The position numbers were made by a program, and so were the translations under genes. A stretch of 64,000 bases of DNA, from positions 806,001 through 870,000 of the forward strand of contig JANFNE010000001.1 in assembly GCA_024867545.1 (NCBI GenBank), written 5' to 3'. Positions 21,882-33,166 of the stretch are shown piece after piece. The notes under the pieces were generated by a model that saw only the letters and a list, made by a program, of their open reading frames with translations, was not told the DNA's origin and did not search any database. Each line of letters starts with the position of its first letter. Within the stretch, counting starts at the first letter, position 1. This DNA is from Phytopythium helicoides. Lineage: Eukaryota > Oomycota > Peronosporomycetes > Pythiales > Pythiaceae.

Positions 21882-23758
21882 CTACGGGCTTCCTAAAAGC
21901 CAATGGAACTTGAAGGTATAGTCATAGCCTGTCGACATGAATTTGCGCCGCATTAGCGAAAGATGTCGTCGATACTATCATTCGATAGAAGAGAAACCCA
22001 CCGTTATGATCCAGCGAAGCCTGCGAGAAGTAAAAGACCCAGAAGAGAAACTTTGTCTGCACGCCATCAGCCTGTTTCTGAAGCAGGAAAGCTACCTGCA
22101 CGATGGCCGAGATACCGATCGTGCGCATCATGACGATCTCAAGCACGATGAACGAGATGAATTCCATAAAGCCGTAGAACAGGATGCCTCGGACAGTTTC
22201 AAACACGTCACCGTCACCTTTTGTCTGTGCGTAGTGCTCCCGATTGGGCATTTGTGACACGAGCATCAAGAACACGGCTGCGTCAACACAAACGGCATGA
22301 GAGATCCCAATAAGGTTAGAGTTAGCATGAGCTCGACGAACAGTATATGAACGGAACCACCACTTCGACATAGCTGAGGAGGGCGAGGAACTCGGTGAAG
22401 TACAGCATACGCCGCGTCGAATAGACTAGTCGCTGTTGCAAGCGAGCAGTGCTTACCTGCGGTTCGTATGCGATAGCACTTGCTCTCCTGACTACAGCAC
22501 CTGCCGCGCGCAGCATCCCAGGGATAACTTTGACGCTTTTGACCTTGGAAATAGCTCGACTATCGAGACTTGAAGCCGACCGCTTGACTGAACTCTCTTG
22601 TTCAATGGCGCCGTCGACGTCACGAGGAGTTCCGTGCTGTCTAAGATCCAGCATCTCACTCACCATCTCGAGCACGGTTTTCGAATTGTATCCCGAGTTT
22701 GGCAAATGCGGAAGCTCAACAGCAACTGGTTTATTGACTTCCTCAACCGGGGCTGCACTAAGTTGCTCGCGAATCGTTAGGATGCGTCCATTCAAGACGA
22801 TGAGGTCGTGGGTTGAGATGATTAGCTGGAGATAGTCGATGGCCATGAGTCCGCCAGTTGTGGTCATTGTAGGGACCGACTGCATGCAGTAAGCCACAAA
22901 CAAGGATGAGAACACGTCGGCGTTGAGGATAACAGATTCAGTTTTCTCGTCGTGTAGGTTGCCAAGTGCTCGGCTCAACCAGTTGCGCACAAGGACCTTA
23001 AGCACTGGCAGCAAACATGCGAATGGAAGTTGGCCGTGAGATGGTAATGACGTGAAAACGAAGAAGTAGGCGGGGTAGATCGACAGCAGACAGCACTGGC
23101 ACGTCCAAACTTTGGCCCACGTAATAATTTGGGCTTTCCACAACGCTCGATTGCCTTGGGCAGTTCCTGCTTTGATGCGCCGGTGCCAGTTGAAAAAGAT
23201 GAGCGAACAAAGCATGACAACCCAGGCTGGGGATGTGATGACGTTAGTGAAGGGCACAGGGAAACCTATGGCGACAGTCGCGAGGAAATAGGTTGCTAGC
23301 GCCATGCCGCCCCCAACGACGCATGCTCTCGTGAGGAGCCATACGTCATTGAGCCATAATGAATGCACGTAATGGCGACACTGATTAATGCAGAGCGCCG
23401 AAAAGAACCACCACGCCACAAACGTGCGAATGAAAAATCTCCAGTTGGTGTCTGGACCATCAGATGGGGATGGTAGTTTCACAAGGTCGACAACTATCGG
23501 CATCAGCAAACATGGCACGGTGGTGCCGAAAAGGATGATCGCCGCTTGAGCTCTGGTTGTTCTTGCATGAAAAACTGCCAACTCCTTTATGCGCTGCTCC
23601 GAGTATCGGCCGTGCAACTCGACTTGTAGCGTCTCGGCTGCTCGGAAGATGGCGTGGAAGGCGGTCTGCACGCCTCGCAGCGGCATGTTGAGCAAATTGA
23701 ACGCACAGCAGCTAACCCAGAGACACAGAACGGATGTGGGTGTGTGGAGGACTTCCAA
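21882..23758 (-). CDS. Multi-pass membrane protein of unknown function (oomycete-type family)
   Basis: Three exons, 23758-22342, 22277-22002 and 21928-21882, encode about 579 residues. Introns contain branch-like GCTAAC/GCTAAT and end GACGCAG and GACAG. About eight to ten hydrophobic segments alternate with short loops: ILFGTTVPCLLMPIVV, FVAWWFFSALCI, WVVMLCSLIFF, ILFYGFMEFISFIVLEIVM and others. A soluble stretch rich in S/K lies at about residues 360-440. The C-terminus reads GYDYTFKFHWLL. A truncated relative with the same intron positions lies at 52965-53967. I do not recognise a functional family; similar multi-pass proteins exist as expanded families in oomycetes (from memory, not searched). 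It is divergent from the 945-residue protein gene, with 215 bp between starts. Confidence 0.75.
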
Positions 23759-23973
23759 TTTTGAAGGTCCACTTTGAGAGTAACGTGGCTAGCAACTGTT
23801 GACAGTGAGCAAGATCACAGCTATTTTTTTTTTTGGCAGACGGTTGCGTTTGTATTTGCTCACATTGTTTTCGAGCGGATAACGACTCCTGAAATAGGCT
23901 ATCCTCATGCAACCTCTCACAACCGACGGTTTGCAACGGCGAGTCGTCGCGTGGGGGATTCCTGCTCAGCTCC
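23759..23973. promoter_or_regulatory. Divergent promoter region between two genes of unknown function
   Basis: 215 bp between opposite start codons, containing a T-tract at about 23823-23834. No recognised binding site. Confidence 0.45.
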
Positions 23974-26811
23974 ATGCCGGGCGACTCGCCTACTTCCCCT
24001 GATGCTGGTGGCACTGTCTGGTTTGAGTCTCCCGAACAGTGGCCGACTGCCCACTGCCATGTGCTCTATTGCATCAGTCGCTATGCTCAACAAGCAGCCA
24101 ACGCACAAACTCCAGAAACCTGGATTCGTCAGGTTGCTCTTCTGGTGTTGTTGTACGAGGGCATCGAAGCAGGTGTGCTTCCGTTTGACTACGCACCGAC
24201 GCTCATTTGGGTCTCTCATGACCGTCACGTTGAGCGGAGATGGCTTCGAATCTCGCAAGAAGCGAAGTCTGTAATCGACGATTTATGGGAGGCTCGACTT
24301 GTAAACGGCATCAAGCTCTCGTCTGCAGACTACCAGCCCGTGACAGCCTACCAAGTCTCATTGAGAGGCCTCGAGATTGTCCAGCAAATCCCTCAGAGTA
24401 TCAAAGACGCGACCGACCGGTTCATTTTTGCTCCGCCAGCATCTACTCCGAGAGCTCTCGCACCAACCAAGACGGTGCCACGGTCATCTCATGCGTCGAT
24501 TGTGAGGCAATCTATCGACGGGGGAAGGTCTCCAGTTCAAGCTTCCTCGCTACTTCGAGTACGCTATGATGGTCTGAATTTTCTGCTCATGGCCCGTGAA
24601 GGAGCGTGCGAAGACGCGTTTGTCAAAGTCAGCGCTGTCTCGGAAGGAGAGGATGTGTCCTATGTATCCTCTCCTTTCATCCCTTCTTGCCTTCGCTCAA
24701 GCACCAGCTACCGCGTAGACCCAACGTGCAACATTTTACGTGCCACCGAGTCAGCTCGTGGGTCCAATATGATGGCGAAGGCGGCTCGCCAATGTCTTGT
24801 CCTGTCCCAGGTGCACGCTCTTGTAGGCGAGTGGATGCCATTTGGCGCAAACCAGATTTCGGCACTCAACGAACGGTTAGGAGCCATGGAGCGATGCCAA
24901 GGAGGGTTATTCAGCTCTGAGATTGATCGACGTCCAACCGAGACGCACTTTCAGGTTCCCCCAGGACTCACCCAGGTCAAGATCCTCGACTTCGACCAGA
25001 TTCGGTTCATCAACTTTGAGGCCGAGATCAACTTTCCCGAAGACTCGGGGGTGATCCAGGTTGAAAACTTTGGCATGCATCTGCATGTTAGTGGCGCACT
25101 GCTTTATGGTGTCAAGATTGAAGCGATCCAGAATCATACAGAGCGAGCAATCCCAATGGATTTACTTTCACGTTTGCTAGTGGATATTCATCAGGACTCG
25201 TCCAAGGTGATTCGGGACCTGATGTCTCGGTACCAGTTGAGCGTGCTAGATATGTTGTTCATGGACAAAGCATCTCAACGCAATAAATACAACCTGATCC
25301 TGGCGCGTGGAATCTCCCCCAAACTGCCTGCTTGCAAGTACCTCGACAAAGGTGAGCGTGAGAACGAGCTCAAGCAGGTTCTCGGTGAAGTATACGCGTG
25401 CTATGACGTGTCCCGCGATGATGTGCTCTTCCTCGGTCGCGACGGATGCCTCGTTAGTGGTCCGAGTGCCGAGAAGCACGAGGCCCTTTTAACGACGTTT
25501 ATGGGACTAAATAGTCGCGAAATCTTCATTCGCAACTTCTTTGTGCGTACATTTGTGTTGGATGATACCCTGGCATCGCTGAGAAAAAAACTAGCTGCTC
25601 TAGACAACCCTCATTACCCACGAAAGCTGCATGCACCTGAACTGGCTGAGATCAAGCAGACTCTAAGCGACGCTGCTAGGCACATGATTCTGCTCATTGA
25701 GTGTCTTCAATACCTGCTCGAGTCAGTCGAGGACCTTGAGCTACCTCCAATCCCGCTCGACTTGGCTGGCGCACGAATTTTTAAAGCACTCACTCTGCTC
25801 GAACGCAAGAATAATGTAATTGTGCGTTGCCAAGACTCGATAAAATTTGTGGAGCGCCTGCGAACACAATTGGACGTACTTGTCGCCAAATTCGAGGTGC
25901 TCTCCAAGCTTCAGCTTGCAGGTGTTGCTCAGGAGCTCAATGGCAACGTCAAGCTCATGGTGAAAGGTATGGCCACTCGATTTCGCTCAAGGTTTGACCT
26001 TGAAGTTATTCGTGCAATTTTCGCTGGCCACCTTGCATTCGATATAGTGGACAGGCTGAGTGCAGGATCCGCAACGAATCTGCCAAGCCCCAAATGGGTC
26101 ATCGACTGGATAAAGAAGCCGCTCATCGATAGCGTCCCAGGATTATTTTTTGTACTCAACTTGTGCTGGTTTTACGTTCTCTGGGCGGGCTTCCAGTGGT
26201 GGCATGACCGACAGGTCGCGAGCCAAGAAGCACTCATTGTAATTCGGGCACATGCTGACAAGAAAATTAACATCAATAACCTCCAGGCACTAATACGTCG
26301 CCGGGAAGTGTTAGCTGCTGATCTCGAGTACGAGCAACAGAGTCCGGAGCGCCAAGTGTATTCCTGGCTGGAGCGCGGCTTTCCGTCTGCAGATTCGACG
26401 ACTCAGATTCGACTTGTTGTCGACGAACAGCAGCATATGCTACGAGACATCCGATTACAAATTTTCTGTGCATTAGATGAAGCAGGTCCAATCAAGACTC
26501 GTGCTTCGAGCTCAACACTAAGCAGTGCTAGTTCGCGTTTTCGTTTGCTATCCTGGTCGTCGTCAAGGCGCCTGCACCCAATGCCTGCAACCACAGCGCC
26601 ACTCATGGCTGAAAATACTGTGCTCGAGCAATTCTCAGTACTATTACGCTCTGAAGGTGTGTACCTTGATCGACGTGCACCTCTTGTGCGACTCGGGAGT
26701 CATGTCAACTTGCTAGCAGCCGCAAGTACGGGTTCAAACAATGCTACGGGTATGATGGGCTCGTCTCAGCGCCGCCGTAGCGCTGTAGTTGTCGAACGTG
26801 CTCTATTGTAA
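23974..26811 (+). CDS. Large conserved-looking protein of unknown function, 945 residues
   Basis: A single uninterrupted frame of 945 residues with codon use like its neighbours, so a real gene. The N-terminal 250 residues contain WIRQVALLVLLYEGIEAGVLPFDYAPTL, SHDRHVERRWLRISQEAK and a QVSLRGLEIVQQIP block of globular appearance. The middle has a repeated acidic/hydrophobic pattern (DFDQIRFINFEAEINFPED, MHLHVSGALLYGVKIEAI). The region from about 610 to 700 is probably helical. One clear membrane segment lies near residues 718-735 (GLFFVLNLCWFYVLWAGF), followed by a cytosol-like tail with serine-rich stretches. No catalytic motif that I can name. It may work with the membrane protein encoded divergently next to it, but that is only a guess from position. 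Confidence 0.75.
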   Translation: MPGDSPTSPDAGGTVWFESPEQWPTAHCHVLYCISRYAQQAANAQTPETWIRQVALLVLLYEGIEAGVLPFDYAPTLIWVSHDRHVERRWLRISQEAKSVIDDLWEARLVNGIKLSSADYQPVTAYQVSLRGLEIVQQIPQSIKDATDRFIFAPPASTPRALAPTKTVPRSSHASIVRQSIDGGRSPVQASSLLRVRYDGLNFLLMAREGACEDAFVKVSAVSEGEDVSYVSSPFIPSCLRSSTSYRVDPTCNILRATESARGSNMMAKAARQCLVLSQVHALVGEWMPFGANQISALNERLGAMERCQGGLFSSEIDRRPTETHFQVPPGLTQVKILDFDQIRFINFEAEINFPEDSGVIQVENFGMHLHVSGALLYGVKIEAIQNHTERAIPMDLLSRLLVDIHQDSSKVIRDLMSRYQLSVLDMLFMDKASQRNKYNLILARGISPKLPACKYLDKGERENELKQVLGEVYACYDVSRDDVLFLGRDGCLVSGPSAEKHEALLTTFMGLNSREIFIRNFFVRTFVLDDTLASLRKKLAALDNPHYPRKLHAPELAEIKQTLSDAARHMILLIECLQYLLESVEDLELPPIPLDLAGARIFKALTLLERKNNVIVRCQDSIKFVERLRTQLDVLVAKFEVLSKLQLAGVAQELNGNVKLMVKGMATRFRSRFDLEVIRAIFAGHLAFDIVDRLSAGSATNLPSPKWVIDWIKKPLIDSVPGLFFVLNLCWFYVLWAGFQWWHDRQVASQEALIVIRAHADKKININNLQALIRRREVLAADLEYEQQSPERQVYSWLERGFPSADSTTQIRLVVDEQQHMLRDIRLQIFCALDEAGPIKTRASSSTLSSASSRFRLLSWSSSRRLHPMPATTAPLMAENTVLEQFSVLLRSEGVYLDRRAPLVRLGSHVNLLAAASTGSNNATGMMGSSQRRRSAVVVERALL

Positions 26812-26917
26812 CCAGTAAATTTCACCACTGTTTGATTTGCATAGCGTTGTGATTTCATTATCTACAGCTTACTTTGGAGGAGTTTGGATTCTTAGGCATG
26901 CCTTCTGTAGTAATGAC

Positions 26918-28828
26918 TTACTGCTCTTCAGCGGTAATTTCCTCCAGCAGCAGGTATTCCAGCTCGCGATAGAATTGGGTCGGTGGACGGCGACTGAGAA
27001 CTCCAAGTTCAATGATGCTCTTCTCTTCACCCCACTCATTCCTCTTGATCGATATCGGCACTCCAGCGGCCCCACAAGCACGAACAACTGCTCGCTCGAA
27101 TGCTGATGCATTCTCGAAGCAACCTCCACGCTGCATGAAACTACCGATCCAGTGCAATGATCGACCATGGCGTGCCGCAAGCTTGAGTAACATTGTACAT
27201 ATTTTCATCGTTGCGATGCACTCTTCGCGAATGCCGAGCGCTCGCAAAGAAACGGCGTCACGCTCGGGATCCAAAGCTTCAATATGCTCAAGCTCAAAAG
27301 GCGAGAACGGGACGCGACTCTGAGGGTACTCAAGCCAGTCGAATCGCGCTTCGGACAAGTGGAACCAGCTTGGGAGAATGCATCCGTGGTCAATAGGAAC
27401 CATCGTGTATGGAGCTCGCTCACCAATAAGAAGGATGTTGCCATGGTGACGGTCAGTGTTAAAAACGCGAACGTCTAGTATAGCGATGCGGTGAACCTGC
27501 TCAACCGGGACGAACTGCTGTGCTCGCTCAAGATCAAACGGCATTCCATAGCTCTCCATACTGCCGATACTACTTGTCATAAAGCGCTGCACCGATCCCT
27601 GCTTCGTTGCTCCATCTAGAGCCGACAGCTTGAGCCGAGCGACTGCTGTCGGCGGTACACCACTGAAACCATTCGTCTGAGCATCGAGAACATAAGCGGC
27701 TTCTTCTCGAATCGCACCTTCACCTCGTGATAGTCCATCACGGACAAATTGCTCTTCCTCGACTGGCTTGAACATGGCGAGCTTTTGGCCGCTGGTGCGT
27801 GACTGCACAGCATACACACCTCCTTGACCATCCGCCACAGGATCCGCAATGACATCCGAAGAGGAACTGAGCTGAGCGACATCCCAAAGCATGTTACGCC
27901 GCATACCACTTCCAGAATTAAGTCGGCGGAGTCGGACGCGCGAGATAAAATCATCCTTGCCTTGCTGAGCAAGTGCAGGCAAGTCGACATATACATCGTC
28001 GAGTACCGCAGCATTTCCACCAGTGACTTCAATTCCACTCGAAGGATTGTTGTCTCTACCACTGGACGGCATCGAGGCGTTGGGCTGGATTGTAGATGAG
28101 AGCAGGCGCGCCATGACATGTGGCAGCGGGATCCCTGCTGATTGCTGCAGCTTGAAGACGGCAACGCTTTTGTCACCAACCTGGCACCCAAGCTCAAGCT
28201 CATGCGCGATCTGCTGAACCATAAGCTTCTCCTCCGAGCTGAAGTAGTCGGGGAACATTGTGATACTTGAATCTGTGTTACCTCGAAACGCGACTAGCTC
28301 CTCATATAATGACGCTCGCTTCGCAGCCTCTTCGACAGATAAGCTAACGAGTCCACCACGCCCAGCTGGACAGTTTGCCCCTCGGATAGTCTGCTCTTTT
28401 GTGTTTGACTTCGTAAGGCTTGACTCGGAGAAAATCTGCTTGGATTCACCGTCCTCCCACTCGTGCACACTTTCCTCTTGATCTTGGCCATCACTCTCCT
28501 CTTCGTCGGGTTCGTCTTGCTGTGATATTTTGTTTGACTTGGATGTTTTGGAAACTCGCTCCTCGCCGAGGCAGTCATTATTGCTACTACTCCTTGCCAG
28601 CAGCGTGGTCTCTCGTGTTGCCAGCGGCGATCTCGGTGCTACTGGCCAGCGTGACGCAGCAGACCGCCAGATAAGGCAGCGAGGGAGCGGTGCGGTCGAC
28701 ACAGAGGACTTTTTCGGGCGGCTGGACGCCAAGAACTCGTTCAGCGCTCGGGGCTTCCCTCCCAGTCCGTGCTCGCTCTCCATAGGTTTGGATTTAGTCG
28801 TCACCATGGCTCCTTCGCTCGCTCGCAC
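26918..28828 (-). CDS. Phosphatidylinositol 4-kinase, type gamma-like
   Basis: One exon, 636 residues (a second possible start lies 7 codons downstream, MVTTKSKP). The C-terminal half is a PI3/4-kinase-like catalytic domain of the plant PI4K-gamma sort. Seen: QSRTSGQKLAMFKPVEEEQF (nucleotide-binding lysine), GEGAIREEAAYVLD, GVPPTAVARLK, QRFM, VHRIAILDVRVFNTDRHHGNILL (catalytic loop with DRxxGN) and VPIDHGCILP (metal-binding DHG in place of DFG). The N-terminal 300 residues are acidic and serine-rich with no ubiquitin-like domain of the plant type visible. Substrate for this subfamily is uncertain: some plant members act as protein kinases rather than lipid kinases. Convergent with the preceding gene, only 106 bp apart. 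Confidence 0.87.
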   Translation of the reverse strand: MRASEGAMVTTKSKPMESEHGLGGKPRALNEFLASSRPKKSSVSTAPLPRCLIWRSAASRWPVAPRSPLATRETTLLARSSSNNDCLGEERVSKTSKSNKISQQDEPDEEESDGQDQEESVHEWEDGESKQIFSESSLTKSNTKEQTIRGANCPAGRGGLVSLSVEEAAKRASLYEELVAFRGNTDSSITMFPDYFSSEEKLMVQQIAHELELGCQVGDKSVAVFKLQQSAGIPLPHVMARLLSSTIQPNASMPSSGRDNNPSSGIEVTGGNAAVLDDVYVDLPALAQQGKDDFISRVRLRRLNSGSGMRRNMLWDVAQLSSSSDVIADPVADGQGGVYAVQSRTSGQKLAMFKPVEEEQFVRDGLSRGEGAIREEAAYVLDAQTNGFSGVPPTAVARLKLSALDGATKQGSVQRFMTSSIGSMESYGMPFDLERAQQFVPVEQVHRIAILDVRVFNTDRHHGNILLIGERAPYTMVPIDHGCILPSWFHLSEARFDWLEYPQSRVPFSPFELEHIEALDPERDAVSLRALGIREECIATMKICTMLLKLAARHGRSLHWIGSFMQRGGCFENASAFERAVVRACGAAGVPISIKRNEWGEEKSIIELGVLSRRPPTQFYRELEYLLLEEITAEEQ

Positions 28829-29679
28829 TCGCTGGCTGTTCCAGCAGCCACGACAGGCGCTCTTCCTCCCTCCCTATCGCACCCGCGCTTGCTGCTCGGC
28901 CGACCGCTCCGTCCCTCTCTGACCGTCCCGCTCCACTCTCCTTCTCTTGACTTCACGCCTCCCTCCCTCTTCGCAAAGTGACCGACGCGATGTTCCTGGC
29001 TTATGATCTTTCGCTGCGAGCTTCAAGAAGGATGAGCCGGAAACGGTGTTCTCTCCGCGCCTATTCATAGGCAGCTAAAGAGGCGACGCCCCTCTTCCTA
29101 TATGTAGATACCGGCGACCTGGCGGCGCCTACGAGGCCACCGCGTGCGGCTAAGCTTCCAGCCTGAAGCCGAGCAGTAGAAACGTGCTTGAACGCTGCTT
29201 CGCATCCCGCGCATCCGTTCCGCAACGCTTGAAGGCCGTTGGCCGCGAAACGCAGGCGGCGGCTGGGCTTCTCCATCGGCAGCAGGCTGGCGCTGTTGAT
29301 TGAGGTCCACGCAGCCTCCTCCATCCACCAGTCTCCACAGACTATCAGAATAGCAGCTTGCTCGCTGCTCGCTTGCCATCATCATGAGTCACAGTTGTTG
29401 CCAAACAAGGTGTAGTACAAAACAAGGTATATATCGTATATAAATTGCTACAAAGCACGGTGTATATCATCACGCTTATGTCACCAATCAGAGCCCAGGA
29501 AAGCGTAACGATATACACCGTGTTCTGTAACTATTTTGTATAGGATTTTGTGTGGCGTAATTGGCGTCGTCGCATCGCGGGCCGTCTCCCTCCGAGCCGT
29601 TTCTCCCGCTTCGTGCCGTCGCCACCTGCGCCTGCGGCTTCTCCGGCTCGCCGCCCGCCTCGCCGACGCCCGCGCGCGC
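28829..29679. other. Intergenic region upstream of UVRAG-like gene
   Basis: 850 bp between divergent genes. It holds an AT-rich stretch near 29425-29450 and the inverted repeat listed below. No reading frame looks coding, although one frame continues upstream of the chosen UVRAG start. Confidence 0.5.
29456..29522. repeat. 22-bp imperfect inverted repeat around a CCAAT box
   Basis: CACGGTGTATATCATCACGCTT at 29456-29477 is repeated inverted at 29501-29522 with three differences. The 23-bp spacer contains ACCAATCAG, a CCAAT-box-like sequence. It could be a hairpin-type miniature element remnant or a regulatory palindrome of the downstream gene. Confidence 0.8.
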
Positions 29680-31600
29680 ATGACGCCGACCAGCAGCGCC
29701 GGCGGCTCCGCCAGCGTCTGGAGCAGCGCGGCCTCATGGGGCGCGACGCGCGCGGCGGCGCTGCAGCAGCTCAGCGGCTTCGGCATGCGCAACCTGTCGC
29801 TGCAGGGCACGGGCGCGGGCTGTCTGCTCAACGTCTACTTCCGCATCGGTGCGTGCGGGTTGATGGAGCCTCGAGTAGGGTGTATGGAGCGGTCGCTGAC
29901 GGTCGATTCCTGGCGACGCAGTGGTGGACAGACACGTCGTGTACGTGAGCGAGGTGGTGCGCAACACGCTCAACCCCGTCTGGGTGCCGTTCCAGTCGGA
30001 AGGAGACCTGCTCGGAGACGCGGCCGCCAGGGGAGAGGCGCTGGACGTGCAGCAGCTGCTGAGCAGCTCCACGGCCTTCGAGATCGTCGTCGTGCGCGTC
30101 AAGGAGCGACGCGCCAAGCGCCGCCCACGCCGCAAGTCGCGCACGCTGAGCCGCGGAGGCGTCGTCATGTTTGACAGTGACGACGAGAGCTGGCAGCCCA
30201 CCAACAACTCGCGCTCGTTTGCAGACGCACGCGGCGCATTCGAGGACGACGAGGACGACGATGACGATGACAGCGTTTGCACCGAGGGCGGCACTGCTCC
30301 CGGCATTGTGCGAATGGCAACCAACGGATCTCCCGTTGCTAGTACAACAGAGTCTGCGGGAAAGCGGCGGCCAGGTAACGAGAGCGCCACCGACACAGAG
30401 GACGAGGAGAAGCAGGTGGATGAAGAGGAGATCCTGCGCATGACGTTCAGTGTGCGCGAACTCGAGCCGCTCCCGGTGGCCGTGTCGGATATCACCAACC
30501 TTCCGCTCAACACTTGTCTGTTCGAGTTTGCGGGACGCACGTTCGTCCACCGCGATGTGTTGGAGGTTCTCGCTGAGACAGGAGTGATCGCGGCGAAGCA
30601 CTCAAGACGCAAAGGGTCCGCGATCCAGCTGAAAGAGTACAGTCTGCATGATGGCGTTGACCATCTCGAGAAGGTTCTGGCAGCGCGCGCTACCATTGCA
30701 GAGCGCACGAAACAAAACGAAGACCTTCAGGACCAGATCCGTGCGAAACTGGCGCTCGCCCAGCGTCGCATTGTTCGAGAGCAGCAGCGTGCTCAGCTCG
30801 AGGAGCGAGTTTGTTCGATTCGTGAGCAGGTCGAGAGCAAGCGTGCTGTGCTTGACCGCCTTCGAACAGTCATGCAAGATGAGCGCAAGACATTTGAGAC
30901 CGACATCCACATCCCAAAGGCTCTTCTGAGTACGATGCAGATGAGCATGCGATACAAGGACGAGAAGCAAGGCATTTTGGAGCGGAGGTGCGAGGTTCTG
31001 CGAGCTGCGCACAAGATCCGATCCCGACAAGCAGTGCTCGTTCAGCAGCTCAACCTGGTGTACCCGATCGAGTATGTGGCGTCGGGTGAGTACAGCATCC
31101 GCGGAATCCGGCTAGCCAACTCCGACTTGACGAGCAGTGGGGCTCGGACGGACGATGAGATGGTATCGACGGCACTCGGGTATATCGCCCACCTCGTCTT
31201 CATGCTGAGCAAGTATCTACATGTAAATCTGCGGTACCGAGTGGTGCCATACTCGTCGCGCTCATACTTGAAGGACGAGATCAACGATCCATTGGGAGAA
31301 TACCCGCTATACCGCAAAGGAGCCGAACGCGACCGGCACGAGAAGGCTATTCACTACCTCAAGAAGAACGTCGAGCAGGTATGTCGACATTTGTATTGAT
31401 GTGATTGCGCGGGCATTTCACGTTGCTGACTTGTTCATCAATCATTGCCTTTTTTGCAGCTCATGTTTGCACGGAGTCTCGATCCAACGCAAGGAGCTCC
31501 CATTCTGGCACGACTCAAGACACTCATCGACGCTGAGGTAGCGTGGCTCATGAACGAGCGCAACTTGACAGCTACCGCGGGCGTGCTCGTTTCGCGGTAG
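29680..31600 (+). CDS. UVRAG/Vps38-like subunit of class III PI3-kinase complex II
   Basis: Three exons (29680-29848, 29922-31378, 31460-31600) give 588 residues. The N-terminal 120 residues contain a C2-like strand pattern ending in RNTLNPVWVPF, typical of C2 domains. A serine/acidic linker (about 130-240) includes a DDEDDDDDD run. A long coiled coil follows (about 300-430). The C-terminal BARA2-like region has the family signature DDEMVSTALGYIAHLVFMLSKYLHVNLRYRVVPYSSRS and the DPLGEYPLY motif. Known role: with Vps34, Vps15 and Beclin-1, makes PI3P for endosome maturation and autophagosome traffic, which links it to the Rab5 and FYVE genes in the window. ATG14/UVRAG alternatives: the C2 domain favours UVRAG. 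Confidence 0.85.
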
Positions 31601-31813
31601 TCGTACTCCTCATCAGGATAGCTTTGATGTGGTGCATATCGAGTCAAATATAATTGTGCTGTGCGCTCATTGGTTTTGAGGACTTTCGCAAGCATTTTTC
31701 AGTCACTCCATCAACAGTTAGTCATCAGGTCATCAAAGGAATCTCGCACCAGCGCGGGTAGTAATATGGCCAAATGAAGTTGTCTCCAATCCATGGCTAA
31801 CGTAACTCCGTGC

Positions 31814-32823
31814 CTACAGCTTCGAAACGATGCGCGCGGGCGGTGGTGGCGCGTTCTTCGGGTAGTGATGAGCGTACCAATGGCGCGCGATCTGCTCACG
31901 CGTGCAGATCCAGATCTCGTCCTGCAGACTCTGGAGGTAGTCGAGGAAGCGCAGCAGCGCCGCGAAGCGACCCGGATGCGCCACAACGCGACAGTGGAGA
32001 CCAATTGACATCATCTTGGGAGCTCCGGCGCGACCTTCGTCCAGCAGAACGTCCACTGCGTCCTTGAGGTAGGTGTAGAACTGGTCGCCACAGTTGAAGC
32101 CCTGCATGGATACGAACTTCATGTCGTTGTTGTTGAGCGTGTACGGGATCACGAGGTGGGGGCGGCCGAACTGCGTGTTCCAGTACGGCAGGTCGTCGTT
32201 GTACGCGTCGGCGTCGTACAGGAAGCCTCCCTCCTCGATCACAAGGCGGCGCGTGTTGACGTTGGGTTTTCCTTGATAAATTCCCACGGGACGCTCCCCA
32301 AGCAGCTTCTCGTGTACGGCAACAGTCTTGCGGATGTGCTCGCGCTCCGTGGCCTCATCCACATTCTGGTAGTCGATCCAGCGGTAGCCATGACTCGCAA
32401 TCTCCCACCCGGCGTCCTTCATGGCGCGCGCGGCCTCGGGGTTCTTCTCGAGCGCCATCCCCACCGCGTAGACTGCAGATGCATCTCCAGTTAGACCACG
32501 GTCTATGGCCGAGCATCAAGGCGAAACGCACCAGTCACGGGCATCTTGCGGGCCGTGAAGGCGCGGTGCAGGCGCCAGAAGCCCGCGCGCGAGCCGTACT
32601 CGTACAGCGACTCCATGTTCATGTGGCGCTGGCCCTCGTACGGCGCGGCGCCCACGATGTCCGACAGCAGGTGCTCGGACGCGCGGTCGCCGTGGAGCAC
32701 GCAGTTCTCGCCGCCCTCCTCGTAGTTGATGACGATCTGCACCGCCAGCTTCTTGCCGCCGGGCCACTTGGGGTCCAGGCCGCGCGCGCCGTAGCCCACG
32801 AGGTCGCGCTGCTCCGTCTTCAT
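31814..32823 (-). CDS. puuE: PuuE-type allantoinase / polysaccharide-deacetylase-fold hydrolase
   Basis: Two exons (32823-32532 and 32472-31814) encode 316 residues. The N-terminus RDLVGYGARGLDPKWPGGKKLAVQIVINYEEGGENCVLHGD is the signature of the PuuE subgroup, which hydrolyses allantoin to allantoate in purine breakdown. Further family sequence: YEYGSRAGFWRLHR, ASHGYRWIDYQ, GWYQGRPN-like GIYQGKPN, DDLPYWN. It differs from true chitin deacetylases in lacking the HxxxH zinc motif, as known for PuuE. It is convergent with the UVRAG-like gene and probably cytosolic, with no signal peptide. Bacterial PuuE proteins are of similar length. Confidence 0.88.
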
Positions 32824-33166
32824 GGCCGCTGCTGCTTGGTCGCTCGCTCTGGTCGCTGGGTCTCCTGAGGGGGAATGCGCTCCTGGGAGCCGTTCGAGCC
32901 GCTGAATGCGCATTGAAGCTGCTTTTTGGCCACTGAATGCGATTGAAGCGCACTTTCCGCCAATCGAAGCGCGCCCAGTAGATCGTGACGCGCGTCGCGT
33001 CAGTGCTCTCCCGTTAAAGTGTATATCCTGAACTCAAGCGAGGATGCGATCTATCGCACTTTGCAGGAGTGACACAGTAGCGCCGACTCCCTTCTTTCCA
33101 AAGGGGGCGAAAAGGATCGAAAGCCAAAGCCCAAGGAGAGCCGAGCCAAGTCGAGAGTCGACCGCC
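32824..33166. other. Divergent promoter region, allantoinase and proteasome alpha6
   Basis: 343 bp between opposite start codons. Contains CTCCCGTTAAAGTGTATATCC near 33010-33030. No firm site recognised. Confidence 0.45.

Noticed and set aside
29104..29115. GATACCGGCGAC as an extra copy of the MULE motif outside the element
   Set aside because: Differs at the core (CCGGC instead of CCGGA) and is single; chance match.
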